Below, piece after piece: positions 14,999 through 23,944 of a DNA stretch of 64,000 nucleotides (the stretch's first letter is position 1; every line of letters starts with the position of its first letter). The stretch is taken from positions 62,001-126,000 of the forward strand of contig NZ_KQ410737.1 of NCBI RefSeq assembly GCF_001262505.1. The letters run 5' to 3'. Source of the stretch: Shinella sp. SUS2 (GTDB lineage Bacteria; Pseudomonadota; Alphaproteobacteria; Rhizobiales; Rhizobiaceae). Under the pieces are notes generated by a model. The model saw only the letters and a program-made list of their open reading frames with translations. It had not been told where the DNA came from and did not search any database. Both the position numbers and the translations under genes were made by a program.

Positions 14999-16528
14999 TC
15001 AAGCGGCTTCAGCAGCCAGCTTCTTGGCCTTCTCGATCGCTTCTTCCATGGAACCGACCATGTAGAAGGCGGCTTCCGGCAGGTGATCGTACTCGCCGTT
15101 AACGAGGCCCTTGAAACCCTTGATCGTGTCTTCGAGAGCGACGAGCTTGCCCGGCGAACCGGTGAAGACTTCGGCGACGAAGAACGGCTGGGACAGGAAG
15201 CGCTCGATCTTGCGGGCGCGGGCAACGGCCAGCTTGTCGTCTTCCGACAGTTCGTCCATGCCGAGGATGGCGATGATGTCCTGGAGGGCCTTGTAGCGCT
15301 GCAGGGTCGTCTGGACCTTACGGGCGACTTCGTAGTGCTCTTCGCCGACAACGATCGGGTCAAGCATGCGCGAGGTCGAGTCGAGCGGGTCGACGGCCGG
15401 GTAGATGCCCTTTTCGGCGATCGAACGGGACAGAACCGTCGTGGCGTCCAGGTGGGCGAACGAGGTTGCCGGCGCCGGGTCGGTCAAGTCGTCGGCGGGA
15501 ACGTAGATGGCCTGAACCGAGGTGATCGAGCCCTTGGTCGTGGTGGTGATGCGTTCCTGCATCTGGCCCATGTCCGTGGCGAGCGTCGGCTGGTAGCCCA
15601 CGGCCGACGGGATACGGCCGAGCAGAGCCGACACTTCGGAGCCTGCCTGGGTGAAGCGGAAGATGTTGTCGACGAAGAACAGAACGTCCTGGCCCTTGTC
15701 GCGGAAGTCTTCGGCGATCGTCAGGCCCGTCAGGGCGACGCGAGCGCGGGCGCCCGGCGGTTCGTTCATCTGGCCGTAAACGAGGGCAGCCTTGGAGCCT
15801 TCGCCACCGCCGTGCTTGTTCACGCCGGATTCGATCATTTCGTGGTAGAGGTCGTTGCCTTCGCGGGTGCGTTCACCCACGCCTGCAAACACCGAGTAAC
15901 CACCGTGCGCCTTGGCGACGTTGTTGATCAGTTCCATGATGAGAACGGTCTTGCCGACGCCTGCGCCGCCGAAGAGGCCGATCTTGCCGCCCTTTGCGTA
16001 AGGCGCGAGCAGGTCGACGACCTTGATGCCGGTGACGAGAATCTGCGCTTCCGTGGACTGCTCGACATAGGCCGGTGCGTCCTGGTGGATGGCGCGGCGG
16101 CCGGAGGTGACCAGCGGGCCGGCTTCGTCGACGGGCTCGCCGATGACGTTCATGATACGGCCGAGCGTCTCGTCGCCGACCGGAACAGTGATCGGAGCAC
16201 CGGTATCGGTGACCGGCTGGCCGCGGACGAGACCTTCGGTCGAGTCCATGGCGATCGTGCGAACCGTGTTCTCACCGAGGTGCTGGGCGACTTCGAGAAC
16301 GAGGCGGTTGCCGTTGTTGTCGGTTTCCAGCGCGTTCAGGATGAGCGGCAGGTCGCCGTCGAAGGCGACGTCAACGACGGCGCCGATAACCTGGGTAACG
16401 CGACCGGTTGCACCGGCTGCGACCGGAGCCGCCGCCTTGGTTGCAGCAGCCGTCTTTGCTGCCGGCTTGCGAGCTGCCGGCTTCTTTTCTACTGCGGCGG
16501 TTTCCTTCGGGGTAGCTGCCTTAGCCAT
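14999..16528 (-). CDS. atpD: F1 ATP synthase subunit beta
   Basis: A 509-residue catalytic subunit. The Walker A motif GGAGVGKT lies at 187-194, and GERTREGNDLYHEM and the LFFVDNIFRF Walker B strand follow. The first 38-40 residues are an extra Ala/Lys/Pro-rich stretch (for example KPAARKPAAKTAAATKAAAP) before the conserved GRVTQVIGAVVDV. The rest matches the family in length. Similar N-terminal extensions occur in other rhizobia. The subunit forms the hexamer with alpha and hydrolyses or makes ATP. Spacing to atpG is 26 bases. The gene is followed by a strong hairpin. Confidence 0.98.
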   Translation of the reverse strand: MAKAATPKETAAVEKKPAARKPAAKTAAATKAAAPVAAGATGRVTQVIGAVVDVAFDGDLPLILNALETDNNGNRLVLEVAQHLGENTVRTIAMDSTEGLVRGQPVTDTGAPITVPVGDETLGRIMNVIGEPVDEAGPLVTSGRRAIHQDAPAYVEQSTEAQILVTGIKVVDLLAPYAKGGKIGLFGGAGVGKTVLIMELINNVAKAHGGYSVFAGVGERTREGNDLYHEMIESGVNKHGGGEGSKAALVYGQMNEPPGARARVALTGLTIAEDFRDKGQDVLFFVDNIFRFTQAGSEVSALLGRIPSAVGYQPTLATDMGQMQERITTTTKGSITSVQAIYVPADDLTDPAPATSFAHLDATTVLSRSIAEKGIYPAVDPLDSTSRMLDPIVVGEEHYEVARKVQTTLQRYKALQDIIAILGMDELSEDDKLAVARARKIERFLSQPFFVAEVFTGSPGKLVALEDTIKGFKGLVNGEYDHLPEAAFYMVGSMEEAIEKAKKLAAEAA

Positions 16529-16554
16529 GTATCTTACCCTCTTTGTCCTGGTCC

Positions 16555-17436
16555 TTAGAGCGCTTCAGCGCCCGAGATGATTTCGATGAGTTCCTTGGTG
16601 ATCTGAGCCTGACGCTGACGGTTGTAGTTGAGCGTCAGCTTGTTGATCATCTCACCAGCATTGCGGGTCGCGTTGTCCATGGCGCTCATCTTGGCACCCA
16701 TTTCGCCGGCGACGTTCTCGAGCAGGGCCCGGAAGATCTGGACGGAAATGTTGCGCGGGATGAGATCCCCGAGGATCGCGCCAGCATCCGGCTCGTAGTC
16801 GTAGATCGCCGTCGCGCCCGTCGTCTCGGCAGCAACCGCAGGAGCGGACGCCGGAACGAGCTGGAGCGCTGTCGGGATCTGCGCGATGACCGACTTGAAC
16901 TCGGAATAGAAGAGCGTGCAGACGTCGAATTCGCCCTGCTCGAACAGACCGATGACCTTGTGGCCGATCTGGTCTGCATTGGCGAAGCCGATCTTCTTGA
17001 CTTCACGCAAGTCCACACGGTCGATGATCAGCGAGGCGAATTCGCGCCGCAGGATATCGAAACCCTTCTTGCCGACGCAGATGATCTTGACCGTCTTGCC
17101 GCTCGCCAGAAGCTTGCGGGTATGGTCACGCGCCAGACGCGCGATCTGCGAGTTGAAGCCGCCGCAAAGGCCACGTTCGGCCGTGCAGACGACGAGGAGA
17201 TGAACCTGGTCCTTGCCCGTACCGGTCATCAAGCGCGGCGCCGAATCGTCCTGGCCGACAGCCTGGGCGATGTTGGCGAGAACGGCGCTCATGCGCTGCG
17301 AATAGGGCCGGGCGGCCTCGGCCGCTTCCTGGGCACGCCGAAGCTTTGCCGCGGCGACCATCTTCATCGCCTTGGTGATCTTCTGCGTCGCCTTGACGGA
17401 GGCGATCCGGTTTTTCAGATCCTTAAGTGAAGGCAT
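16555..17436 (-). CDS. atpG: F1 ATP synthase subunit gamma
   Basis: A 293-residue rotor subunit. It has the N-terminal helix MPSLKDLKNRIASVKATQKITKAM and the C-terminal helix pattern KMSAMDNATRNAGEMI, with LNYNRQRQAQITKELIEI at the end, which form the coiled-coil shaft inside the alpha-beta hexamer. The start ATG 17436 is chosen because the family begins with MPSLKDL; an in-frame GTG seven codons upstream is less likely. It sits 116 bases after atpA, a long gap for this operon, and the gap holds a 10-base-pair GC hairpin. Confidence 0.97.
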   Translation of the reverse strand: MPSLKDLKNRIASVKATQKITKAMKMVAAAKLRRAQEAAEAARPYSQRMSAVLANIAQAVGQDDSAPRLMTGTGKDQVHLLVVCTAERGLCGGFNSQIARLARDHTRKLLASGKTVKIICVGKKGFDILRREFASLIIDRVDLREVKKIGFANADQIGHKVIGLFEQGEFDVCTLFYSEFKSVIAQIPTALQLVPASAPAVAAETTGATAIYDYEPDAGAILGDLIPRNISVQIFRALLENVAGEMGAKMSAMDNATRNAGEMINKLTLNYNRQRQAQITKELIEIISGAEAL

Positions 17437-17512
17437 CCGTTTTCCGTCCTGTAACACGATCCGGGAGAAGGTTCCCTCAGCGGATCATGCGTCAATCAAA
17501 GTTCCCGGGCTG

Positions 17513-17535
17513 CCTGCGCGCCGGAGGCGCGCAGG
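17513..17535 (-). other. Hairpin in the atpA-atpG spacer
   Basis: A perfect 10-base-pair stem CCTGCGCGCC / GGCGCGCAGG with a 3-base loop, beginning 17 bases after the atpA stop codon in the transcribed direction. It has no T-run. Placement mirrors the hairpin after atpD. Confidence 0.6.
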
Positions 17536-17552
17536 GCTCGAACCGTTAGGTC

Positions 17553-19082
17553 TCAGCCGAAGCTCTTGGCGAAGGCATCGAGAGCAGCCTTGAGCTTGCC
17601 CTTGGTGTCGTCGCTGATCGCCTTGTCGGTGCGGATCGTGTCGAGGATCGCCTTGCCCTCGGAACGCATGTAGCCGAGCAGGCCCTGCTCGAACTTGCCG
17701 ACCTGGGCGACCGGCAGCTTGTCGAGGTAGCCGTTGACGCCTGCGAAGATCACGACGACCTGCTCTTCCGTCTTCAGCGGCGAGAACTGCGGCTGCTTCA
17801 GGAGTTCGGTCAGGCGGGCACCGCGGTTGAGCAGGCGCTGCGTTGCGGCGTCGAGGTCCGAGCCGAACTGGGCGAAGGCTGCCATTTCGCGGTACTGGGC
17901 GAGCTCACCCTTGATCGAGCCGGCGACCTGCTTCATCGCCTTGATCTGAGCGGACGAGCCGACGCGGGAAACCGACAGGCCGACGTTCACGGCCGGGCGG
18001 ATACCCTGGTAGAACAGGTCCGTTTCAAGGAAGATCTGGCCGTCGGTGATCGAGATCACGTTGGTCGGGATGAACGCCGAAACGTCGTTGCCCTGGGTTT
18101 CGATGACCGGCAGAGCCGTCAGCGAGCCAGCGCCCATCTCGTCGTTGAGCTTTGCAGCGCGCTCGAGGAGACGCGAGTGCAGATAGAAGACGTCGCCCGG
18201 ATAGGCTTCGCGGCCCGGCGGGCGGCGCAGCAGGAGCGACATCTGGCGATAGGAAACGGCCTGCTTGGAAAGGTCGTCGTAGCCGATGAGGGCGTGCTTG
18301 CCGTTATCGCGGAAGTATTCGCCCATCGCGCAGCCGGCGAACGGCGCGAGGTACTGCATCGGCGCCGGGTCGGAGGCGGTAGCAGCAACGATGATCGAGT
18401 ACTGGAGAGCGCCGCGCTCTTCGAGAACCTTCACGAACTGGGCGACGGTCGAGCGCTTCTGGCCGATAGCGACGTAGACGCAGTACAGCTTGTCGCCGTC
18501 CGGGCCGTTGTCGTGGATCGCCTTCTGGTTCAGGATCGTGTCCAGAATGATGGCGGTCTTGCCGGTCTGGCGGTCGCCGATGACCAGCTCGCGCTGGCCG
18601 CGGCCGACCGGGATGAGGGCGTCGATGGCCTTGAGGCCGGTCGACATCGGCTCATGCACCGACTTGCGCGGAATGATGCCCGGAGCCTTGACGTCAACGC
18701 GGGCGCGCTGCTTGGCATTGATCGGGCCCTTGCCGTCGATCGGATTGCCAAGCGCATCAACGACGCGGCCGAGCAGCTCCGGACCAACCGGCACGTCCAC
18801 GATGGCGCCGGTCCGCTTGACGGTGTCGCCTTCCTTGATGTCACGGTCGGAACCGAAGATAACGACACCGACGTTGTCGCTTTCCAGGTTCAGCGCCATG
18901 CCGCGGATGCCACCGGGGAACTCGACCATTTCGCCGGCCTGGACATTGTCGAGGCCGTAAACGCGGGCGATACCGTCACCGACGGAGAGCACCTGGCCGA
19001 CTTCCGAGACTTCCGCCTCTTTGCCGAAGTTTTTGATCTGATCTTTGAGAATTGCGGAAATTTCCGCGGCGCGGATATCCAT
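17553..19082 (-). CDS. atpA: F1 ATP synthase subunit alpha
   Basis: A 509-residue regulatory nucleotide-binding subunit of full length. The Walker A motif GDRQTGKT is at 169-176. The N-terminus (MDIRAAEISAILKDQIKNF) and the segment ALIGYDDLSKQAVSYRQMSLLLRRPPGREAYPGD (split here only for description as ALIGYDDLSKQ and REAYPGD) are family-typical. It alternates with beta in the F1 hexamer. Its ATG shares the base at 19082 with the atpH stop, so the two are translationally coupled. Confidence 0.98.
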   Translation of the reverse strand: MDIRAAEISAILKDQIKNFGKEAEVSEVGQVLSVGDGIARVYGLDNVQAGEMVEFPGGIRGMALNLESDNVGVVIFGSDRDIKEGDTVKRTGAIVDVPVGPELLGRVVDALGNPIDGKGPINAKQRARVDVKAPGIIPRKSVHEPMSTGLKAIDALIPVGRGQRELVIGDRQTGKTAIILDTILNQKAIHDNGPDGDKLYCVYVAIGQKRSTVAQFVKVLEERGALQYSIIVAATASDPAPMQYLAPFAGCAMGEYFRDNGKHALIGYDDLSKQAVSYRQMSLLLRRPPGREAYPGDVFYLHSRLLERAAKLNDEMGAGSLTALPVIETQGNDVSAFIPTNVISITDGQIFLETDLFYQGIRPAVNVGLSVSRVGSSAQIKAMKQVAGSIKGELAQYREMAAFAQFGSDLDAATQRLLNRGARLTELLKQPQFSPLKTEEQVVVIFAGVNGYLDKLPVAQVGKFEQGLLGYMRSEGKAILDTIRTDKAISDDTKGKLKAALDAFAKSFG

Positions 19083-19648
19083 CAGCCGACCTCTTTCAGT
19101 GCAAGCTTAAGAGTAGAGAGTTTGGTGCGAAGGGACGTGTCGATCTGGCGGGATCCCACCTTGACGACCAGACCACCGAGAATGGACGGATCGACGGTGA
19201 CGGCAATCGCCACGTCTTTGCCGGTGACGCCTTTCAGCGCCGCCTTCAATTCTGTTTCCTGCGCTGCGGTCAGCGCATGGGCCGAGGTGACCTCGGCCGT
19301 GATTTCACCGCGGGCGCGGGCCGCGATGACGCGGTATGCCTTAATCATGCCCGGAACGGCGAAGAGGCGGCGATTTGACGCAACCACCTTGAGGAAGTTT
19401 GCCACGAGGCCCGTAATGCCGGCCTTGGCGGCAACGGCAGCAATGGCCTTGGTCTGATCTTCGGCGGAGAAGACGGGGCTGGCGATCAGCCGCTTCAGGT
19501 CGTCGCTTTCGTCGATCATCGCCTGGAAACGGGCAAGATCGGCACCGACACTGTCAGCCGAACCGGCTTCCTGAGCGAGGTCGAAAAGCGAAGACGCGTA
19601 TCTTTCTGCAACACCGGAAACAAGCTGGGATGTGTCTGCCACGGGCAC
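19082..19648 (-). CDS. atpH: F1 ATP synthase subunit delta (OSCP)
   Basis: A 188-residue peripheral-stalk subunit that links F1 to the F0 b subunits. The family patterns VAERYASSLFDLAQE near the N-terminus and DPSILGGLVVKVGSRQIDTS near the C-terminus are clear. The start is GTG at 19648, supported by AAGAGAAG upstream; a GTG two codons later is the alternative. It is the first gene of the atpHAGDC operon. The F0 genes are not in the window, as expected in alphaproteobacteria, where F0 and F1 lie in separate operons. Confidence 0.95.
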   Translation of the reverse strand: MPVADTSQLVSGVAERYASSLFDLAQEAGSADSVGADLARFQAMIDESDDLKRLIASPVFSAEDQTKAIAAVAAKAGITGLVANFLKVVASNRRLFAVPGMIKAYRVIAARARGEITAEVTSAHALTAAQETELKAALKGVTGKDVAIAVTVDPSILGGLVVKVGSRQIDTSLRTKLSTLKLALKEVG

Positions 19649-19910
19649 AAGCTTCTCTTCTTTTCATTCAAGAGGCAGGGCAGTAGCTGAGCTACGGTCC
19701 TAACCACCTGAAATCGTTGCGGTAATCTTCAGTTCCTACAGGCTTTGGCGCCCGCTTTTTCTGAATTTCGCGGTTCGTCTAGCATAGGAAACCGGGACTC
19801 GCAACACGCCGGGCGCAGGAATGCGCCATAAGTCGGCCACAGTCGGGGCAAAAGTTGACTGCGCGGACTATGTTCTCTCACCTTTGAGCGTAAGAAGCCG
19901 CTTTTTGCGC
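19649..19910. promoter_or_regulatory. Upstream region of the atp operon
   Basis: This gap of 262 bases contains no gene I can support. It must hold the atp operon promoter (minus strand), but no -35/-10 pair stands out. A small hairpin GGCGCA-GGAA-TGCGCC lies at 19812-19827. An 11-base-pair imperfect stem with G-T pairs (GAGCG.../...CGCTC, 19886-19912) overlaps the 3' end of the DUF4345 gene. Confidence 0.4.
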
Positions 19911-20294
19911 TCAGAAGAAGCCGAAGGCATATCCGAGCGGCAGCGCGGCGAGTACCGCCTGCACCGCGAGAACGAGGAGGTTCTTGGCTGTGAAGGAACC
20001 GTCCGACATCAACGAGAGAATCCGGCCGAAAGCGGCCAGTGCGAACCCACCGCCGATCGCCATGTAGATCCAGCTCTGCGCCATCAACAGCGCGACGATG
20101 GCGATCCCCGCGTAGAAGCCGCCGGCCGAGCGGGCGAAGGCATATCCCTCGCGGCTTCCGTCCCGCATCTGGAGCCCTGCAAGCTTCAACGCAGTGCCCG
20201 GCGCGAACAGAGCGAAAAGGCCGAAGAGCACGGTCACAGCGGCTGCACAGAAGGCCAGGAACTCGCCCGTCTCGGTGGGGATGTAGAATTCCAT
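19911..20294 (-). CDS. DUF4345 family membrane protein
   Basis: A 127-residue integral membrane protein with four hydrophobic segments: about residues 10-30 (FLAFCAAAVTVLFGLFALF), 55-68 (GGFYAGIAIVALLM), 72-92 (SWIYMAIGGGFALAAFGRIL) and 103-124. The pattern fits DUF4345, a family of small four-helix membrane proteins found in rhizobia with no known function. It lies between priA and the atp operon on the same strand. A hairpin overlaps its stop codon, so read-through into atpH seems unlikely but is not excluded. Confidence 0.85.
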   Translation of the reverse strand: MEFYIPTETGEFLAFCAAAVTVLFGLFALFAPGTALKLAGLQMRDGSREGYAFARSAGGFYAGIAIVALLMAQSWIYMAIGGGFALAAFGRILSLMSDGSFTAKNLLVLAVQAVLAALPLGYAFGFF

Positions 20295-20398
20295 CGCAGC
20301 GTTTCTCCCGTCAGTGCCCGTCGCCCTCTATCGCACAGGCAACCGACAGGCAGAAGCGCGTCTGAAACATTCGCACAACTCTTTGTTAACCCTCGGCC

Positions 20399-22603
20399 TT
20401 AGAGGAAACTCTGCGGATCGATATCAAGCTGCACCTGAAGCGAGGCCCGCTCCTTCGGCCCGTTGGCGAGCATGGTCCGCAGGAAAGTCTGCATGTCGCT
20501 GTTGCGCCGCCCATGCACCAGCAGACGGAAACGATGGCGGCCGCGGATCAACGCCAGCGGCGCCTCCGCAGGGCCGAGGATCGAGATGCCGGTGACCTGC
20601 GGTGCCGCCTGCCGTAGCCCGCGAGCATGGGCCTCCGCCTCGCCGCGCGTGTCAGCGGAGACGATGACCGAGGCGAGCCGGCCAAACGGCGGCAACAGCG
20701 CCTTTTCCCGTTCGCCGATCTCGCGATCGTAAAAGGCCTGCGCGTCGCCCGAGACGATGGCCTGCATGACGGGATGCGCCGGCTGGTAGGTCTGGATAAG
20801 ACCATGGCTCTTGAGGCCCGAGCGGCCCGCACGCCCCGTCACCTGCGAGAGGAGCTGGAAGGTCCGCTCCGCCGCGCGTGGATCGCCGTTCGAGAGTCCC
20901 AGATCCGCATCCACCACACCGACCAGCGACATCAGCGGGAAATTGTGCCCCTTGGCGACAAGCTGCGTGCCGATGACGATGTCCGCCTCACCGCGCGCGA
21001 TCGCCTCCAGCTCCAGCCTGAGCCGCTTTACACCCATCAGATCGGAAGAAAGCACGATGGTGCGCGCCTCCGGAAAGTGCCGTTCCACCTCCTCGGCGAT
21101 ACGCTCCACCCCCGGCCCGCAGGCAGCAAGGTGGTCGAAGGTGCCGCATTCCGGGCAGGCCTCGGGCGTGCGCTCGGCATGGCCGCAATGGTGGCACTGG
21201 ATCTGCCCGCGGAACCGGTGCTCGACCAGCCAGCTCGAACATTGCGGGCACTGGAACCGATGGCCGCAGACCCGGCAGAGCGTCAGCGGCGCATAGCCCC
21301 GGCGATTGAGAAAGAGCAGCGCCTGCTGTTCCTTCTCGATGGTGCGCTGGATGCCGCGCAGCATGACCGGCGAGAGAAACCCGCCGCGTGCCGGTGGATG
21401 GCGGCGCATGTCGACGAGATGCAAATCGGGCAGCGCCGCATCGCCGTAGCGCGTCGGCAGGTGCAGCTTGCGGTAGCGCCCGACATCGCTGTTGACGCGA
21501 CTTTCGACCGAAGGCGTCGCCGAGACGAGCACGACCGGAAAATCACCGATGCGCGCCCTGACCACCGCCATGTCGCGGGCATTATAGAAGACGCGGTCCT
21601 CCTGCTTGTAGGCCGGGTCATGCTCCTCGTCGACGATGACGAGGCCGAGATTTTCAAAGGGCAGGAACAGTGCCGACCGCGCACCGGCCACGACCCGCAC
21701 ATCGCCCGTCGTCACCTGCCGCCAGACGCGTTCGCGGGTGCGCGGGGCGAGATCGGAATGCCACTCCGCGGGCTTTGCTCCGAAACGATCATGAAACCGC
21801 TCGAGAAAACTTGCCGTCAACGCGATTTCCGGCAGCAGGATAAGCACCTGCTTGCCCCGTCGCAGCGTCTCGGCGATCGCCTCGAAATAGACCTCGGTCT
21901 TGCCCGAGCCGGTGATGCCGTCGATCAGCGAGACGGAGAATTCCCCCTTTTGCACGCTCTCGACCAGTTCCGCAGCGCTGTCCGTCTGCGGCCCTTCCAG
22001 CCGCGGTGCGACGTAGTCCGGGTCCGGCAGAGCCACCACCGGCGGCGGCGGCAGGAAGACCGTCTCGAAGGTGCCCTGCTTCACCAGTCCGTCGATGACG
22101 CTCGTCGACGTGCCGGAGGCATGCGCAAGGCCGGAGCGCGTCCAGGGTATGCCGTCCTCGATCAACTCGAGCACGCGCTCGCGTGCACTCGTCAGCCGCT
22201 CCGGCCGATGGCCCGTGAAACGCAGCCCCTCGATCATGGGTTCGGGATCGAAGGCGGTCGGCGCGCGCAGCGCCATGCGGGCGACGAGGCCGGGCGGCGT
22301 CACCGTATAGGCGGAAACCCAATCGAGGAAATCGCGCATCTCCTTCGAAAGCGGCGGGCAATCGAACACCTTTTCGATCGGCCGCAGTTTCTTCGGATCG
22401 ACCCTTCCATCATCGCTACCGTCCCAGACGACACCGGGCACCAGCCGGGGCCCCAGCGGCACCTGCACGATCGAACCCGGTTCCACCGCCATACCCTCGG
22501 GCACGGAATAGGAATAGGGCACGGGCGTCGGCACCGGCACCATCACGGGCACCGTGCGCGGAAAGAGTTTCTCCCCGAAAAGGTCGATCGAATCGCTGCT
22601 CAT
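20399..22603 (-). CDS. priA: Primosomal protein N' (replication restart helicase)
   Basis: A 734-residue superfamily 2 helicase. In order: an N-terminal DNA-binding domain (VMVPVPTPVPYSYSVPEG), Walker A GITGSGKTEVYF, Walker B IVDEEHDPAYKQ, and the zinc module of paired cysteines (LCRVCGHRFQCPQC, QCHHCGH, ACPECG). The helicase end follows with QVTGRAGRSG. PriA recognises stalled forks and D-loops and loads DnaB. I chose ATG 22603 (MSSDSIDLFG); the frame opens seven codons earlier at a GTG. Its end lies 104 bases upstream of the DUF4345 gene. Confidence 0.97.
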   Translation of the reverse strand: MSSDSIDLFGEKLFPRTVPVMVPVPTPVPYSYSVPEGMAVEPGSIVQVPLGPRLVPGVVWDGSDDGRVDPKKLRPIEKVFDCPPLSKEMRDFLDWVSAYTVTPPGLVARMALRAPTAFDPEPMIEGLRFTGHRPERLTSARERVLELIEDGIPWTRSGLAHASGTSTSVIDGLVKQGTFETVFLPPPPVVALPDPDYVAPRLEGPQTDSAAELVESVQKGEFSVSLIDGITGSGKTEVYFEAIAETLRRGKQVLILLPEIALTASFLERFHDRFGAKPAEWHSDLAPRTRERVWRQVTTGDVRVVAGARSALFLPFENLGLVIVDEEHDPAYKQEDRVFYNARDMAVVRARIGDFPVVLVSATPSVESRVNSDVGRYRKLHLPTRYGDAALPDLHLVDMRRHPPARGGFLSPVMLRGIQRTIEKEQQALLFLNRRGYAPLTLCRVCGHRFQCPQCSSWLVEHRFRGQIQCHHCGHAERTPEACPECGTFDHLAACGPGVERIAEEVERHFPEARTIVLSSDLMGVKRLRLELEAIARGEADIVIGTQLVAKGHNFPLMSLVGVVDADLGLSNGDPRAAERTFQLLSQVTGRAGRSGLKSHGLIQTYQPAHPVMQAIVSGDAQAFYDREIGEREKALLPPFGRLASVIVSADTRGEAEAHARGLRQAAPQVTGISILGPAEAPLALIRGRHRFRLLVHGRRNSDMQTFLRTMLANGPKERASLQVQLDIDPQSFL

Positions 22604-22661
22604 CGCTCGCGAAGATGCCCCCACCGCCGCGCGAAGAAAACCGCAAAGATCGCCGTCCCGC

Positions 22662-23798
22662 TCATTCGTCGTCCTCGGCCATTTCGCCGGTCAGCCGCAT
22701 GCCGTCGATCCAGGTCGCCCCGTCATTGCGGATGACACGCTTCGCCCGGACGCCGCAGCGCGTCTCCACCTCCTGCGCCAATCGTTCGGAATGGGTGACG
22801 ATCCAGATTTGGCTCGATTGCGCCGCCCGGGCGATCATCTCGGCCAGCGGCGGCAGCATGTCCGGATGGAGACTTGCCTCCGGCTCGTTGAGCGCGATCA
22901 AGGGCGGCGTACGATAGGAAAGAAGGGCAGCGGCGAGCGCCAGGAAACGGATCTGCCCGTCCGAAAGCTCGCGTGGCTGGAAGACACGCTGCGGAAACTG
23001 CGGGAACACCAGACCGTAGGACGCGAACTCCTCCGGCTCCGGTACGGAAAGCCGCGCCCCGCCGAAGGCGTCCGACACCGCTCGGTCGAGATCGAGCGTA
23101 TCCTCCCGCGTCCAGGTGAGCGTCGCAAAGACCGCCGCCATGTTCGCCCCGTCCTGGTCGAGCAATGGCGCGGTAACGGCAAGGCACGGCTGGCGCAGCG
23201 CCGAATCCCGATCGGAGCGGAAGCCGTGAAAGAAGCGCCATTGCGAGACGGCACGGCGGAAGGTGCCGATCTCAGGATAGTGGCCGGCATCACCCAGCAG
23301 CGCGATGGCCGTTTCCGAAGTCAGTGCCTGCTCGGGATGCTCGACCATGCGGCCGCTCTCGTCGCGCACCAGTATGCCCGGCCCGGTGCGCTTCATCACC
23401 GTCACCGGCCGGCGGCCGGTCTCGATGGTCAACTCCTCCGCCTTCACCTGCGGCTCGAAGGCGAAACCCGCCGCGGCTTTCGGCGGGCGCAAACCGGCCT
23501 CGACACGGTAGCGGAAGGTGATCGCCCGTTCTTCGTCGAGGAGTTCGGTTTCGAGGCGGATACGCACCGGCTCGTTCGCCCGCCGCCGACCCGTCCAGAG
23601 CGCCGAGGCCATACCGCCTTCCGCCGCGATCTCATGCGCGAAGTTTCCGCGCACCGCGGCCTGCACCAGCTGGAGCGATCGATAGAGATTCGATTTGCCC
23701 GCTCCGTTTTCACCGACGAACAGGTTCACGCGGCCGAGATCCATGCGGATCGAGCGCAGCGAACGATAGTTTTCGGCGGACATGGAACGCAAAAGCAT
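22662..23798 (-). CDS. RecF/SMC-like AAA ATPase (COG4637 type)
   Basis: A 378-residue predicted ATPase if started at ATG 23798; an ATG five codons later is also plausible. The Walker A motif is at 29-36 (GENGAGKS) after the typical AENYRSLRSIRMDLGRVNLF strand. The C-terminal half has the ABC-type signature RELSDGQIRFLALAAALLS, then the Walker B-like PLIALNEPEASLHPDML and WIVTHSERLAQE. These proteins share the RecF/SMC/OLD head fold, with an insert in place of a long coiled coil. Function is unknown, with DNA repair or an ATP-dependent switch possible. It lies 58 bases upstream of priA on the same strand. Confidence 0.85.
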   Translation of the reverse strand: MLLRSMSAENYRSLRSIRMDLGRVNLFVGENGAGKSNLYRSLQLVQAAVRGNFAHEIAAEGGMASALWTGRRRANEPVRIRLETELLDEERAITFRYRVEAGLRPPKAAAGFAFEPQVKAEELTIETGRRPVTVMKRTGPGILVRDESGRMVEHPEQALTSETAIALLGDAGHYPEIGTFRRAVSQWRFFHGFRSDRDSALRQPCLAVTAPLLDQDGANMAAVFATLTWTREDTLDLDRAVSDAFGGARLSVPEPEEFASYGLVFPQFPQRVFQPRELSDGQIRFLALAAALLSYRTPPLIALNEPEASLHPDMLPPLAEMIARAAQSSQIWIVTHSERLAQEVETRCGVRAKRVIRNDGATWIDGMRLTGEMAEDDE

Positions 23799-23887
23799 GA
23801 TGGCCCCGGAATGGAGGAAGACCCTCTCTATACCAGCCACCGTGTCTAGAGGAAGGCAGACCGCTTTGCCCAGCCCCGACGCGAACG

Positions 23888-23902
23888 TTAGCAAAACCTT
23901 AA
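23888..23902. promoter_or_regulatory. CtrA-like site upstream of xerC (TTAG-N7-TTAA, 7 of 8)
   Basis: TTAG at 23888-23891 and TTAA at 23899-23902, seven bases apart. One base differs from the CtrA full-site consensus. It lies 42 bases before the xerC start, in the divergent gap with the ATPase gene. Confidence 0.3.
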
Positions 23903-23944
23903 GCGGAAATCGCCGATGCTCCGACAAACGCCAAGGGGCCGCCC

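Noticed and set aside
19886..19912. Terminator of the DUF4345 gene
   Set aside because: The stem needs G-T pairs, overlaps the stop codon and has no T-run on the minus strand, so it is mentioned only as a hairpin in the atp upstream region.
20627..22735. A 702-codon plus-strand frame opposite priA
   Set aside because: Antisense to a full-length priA with intact zinc and helicase motifs. No independent support.
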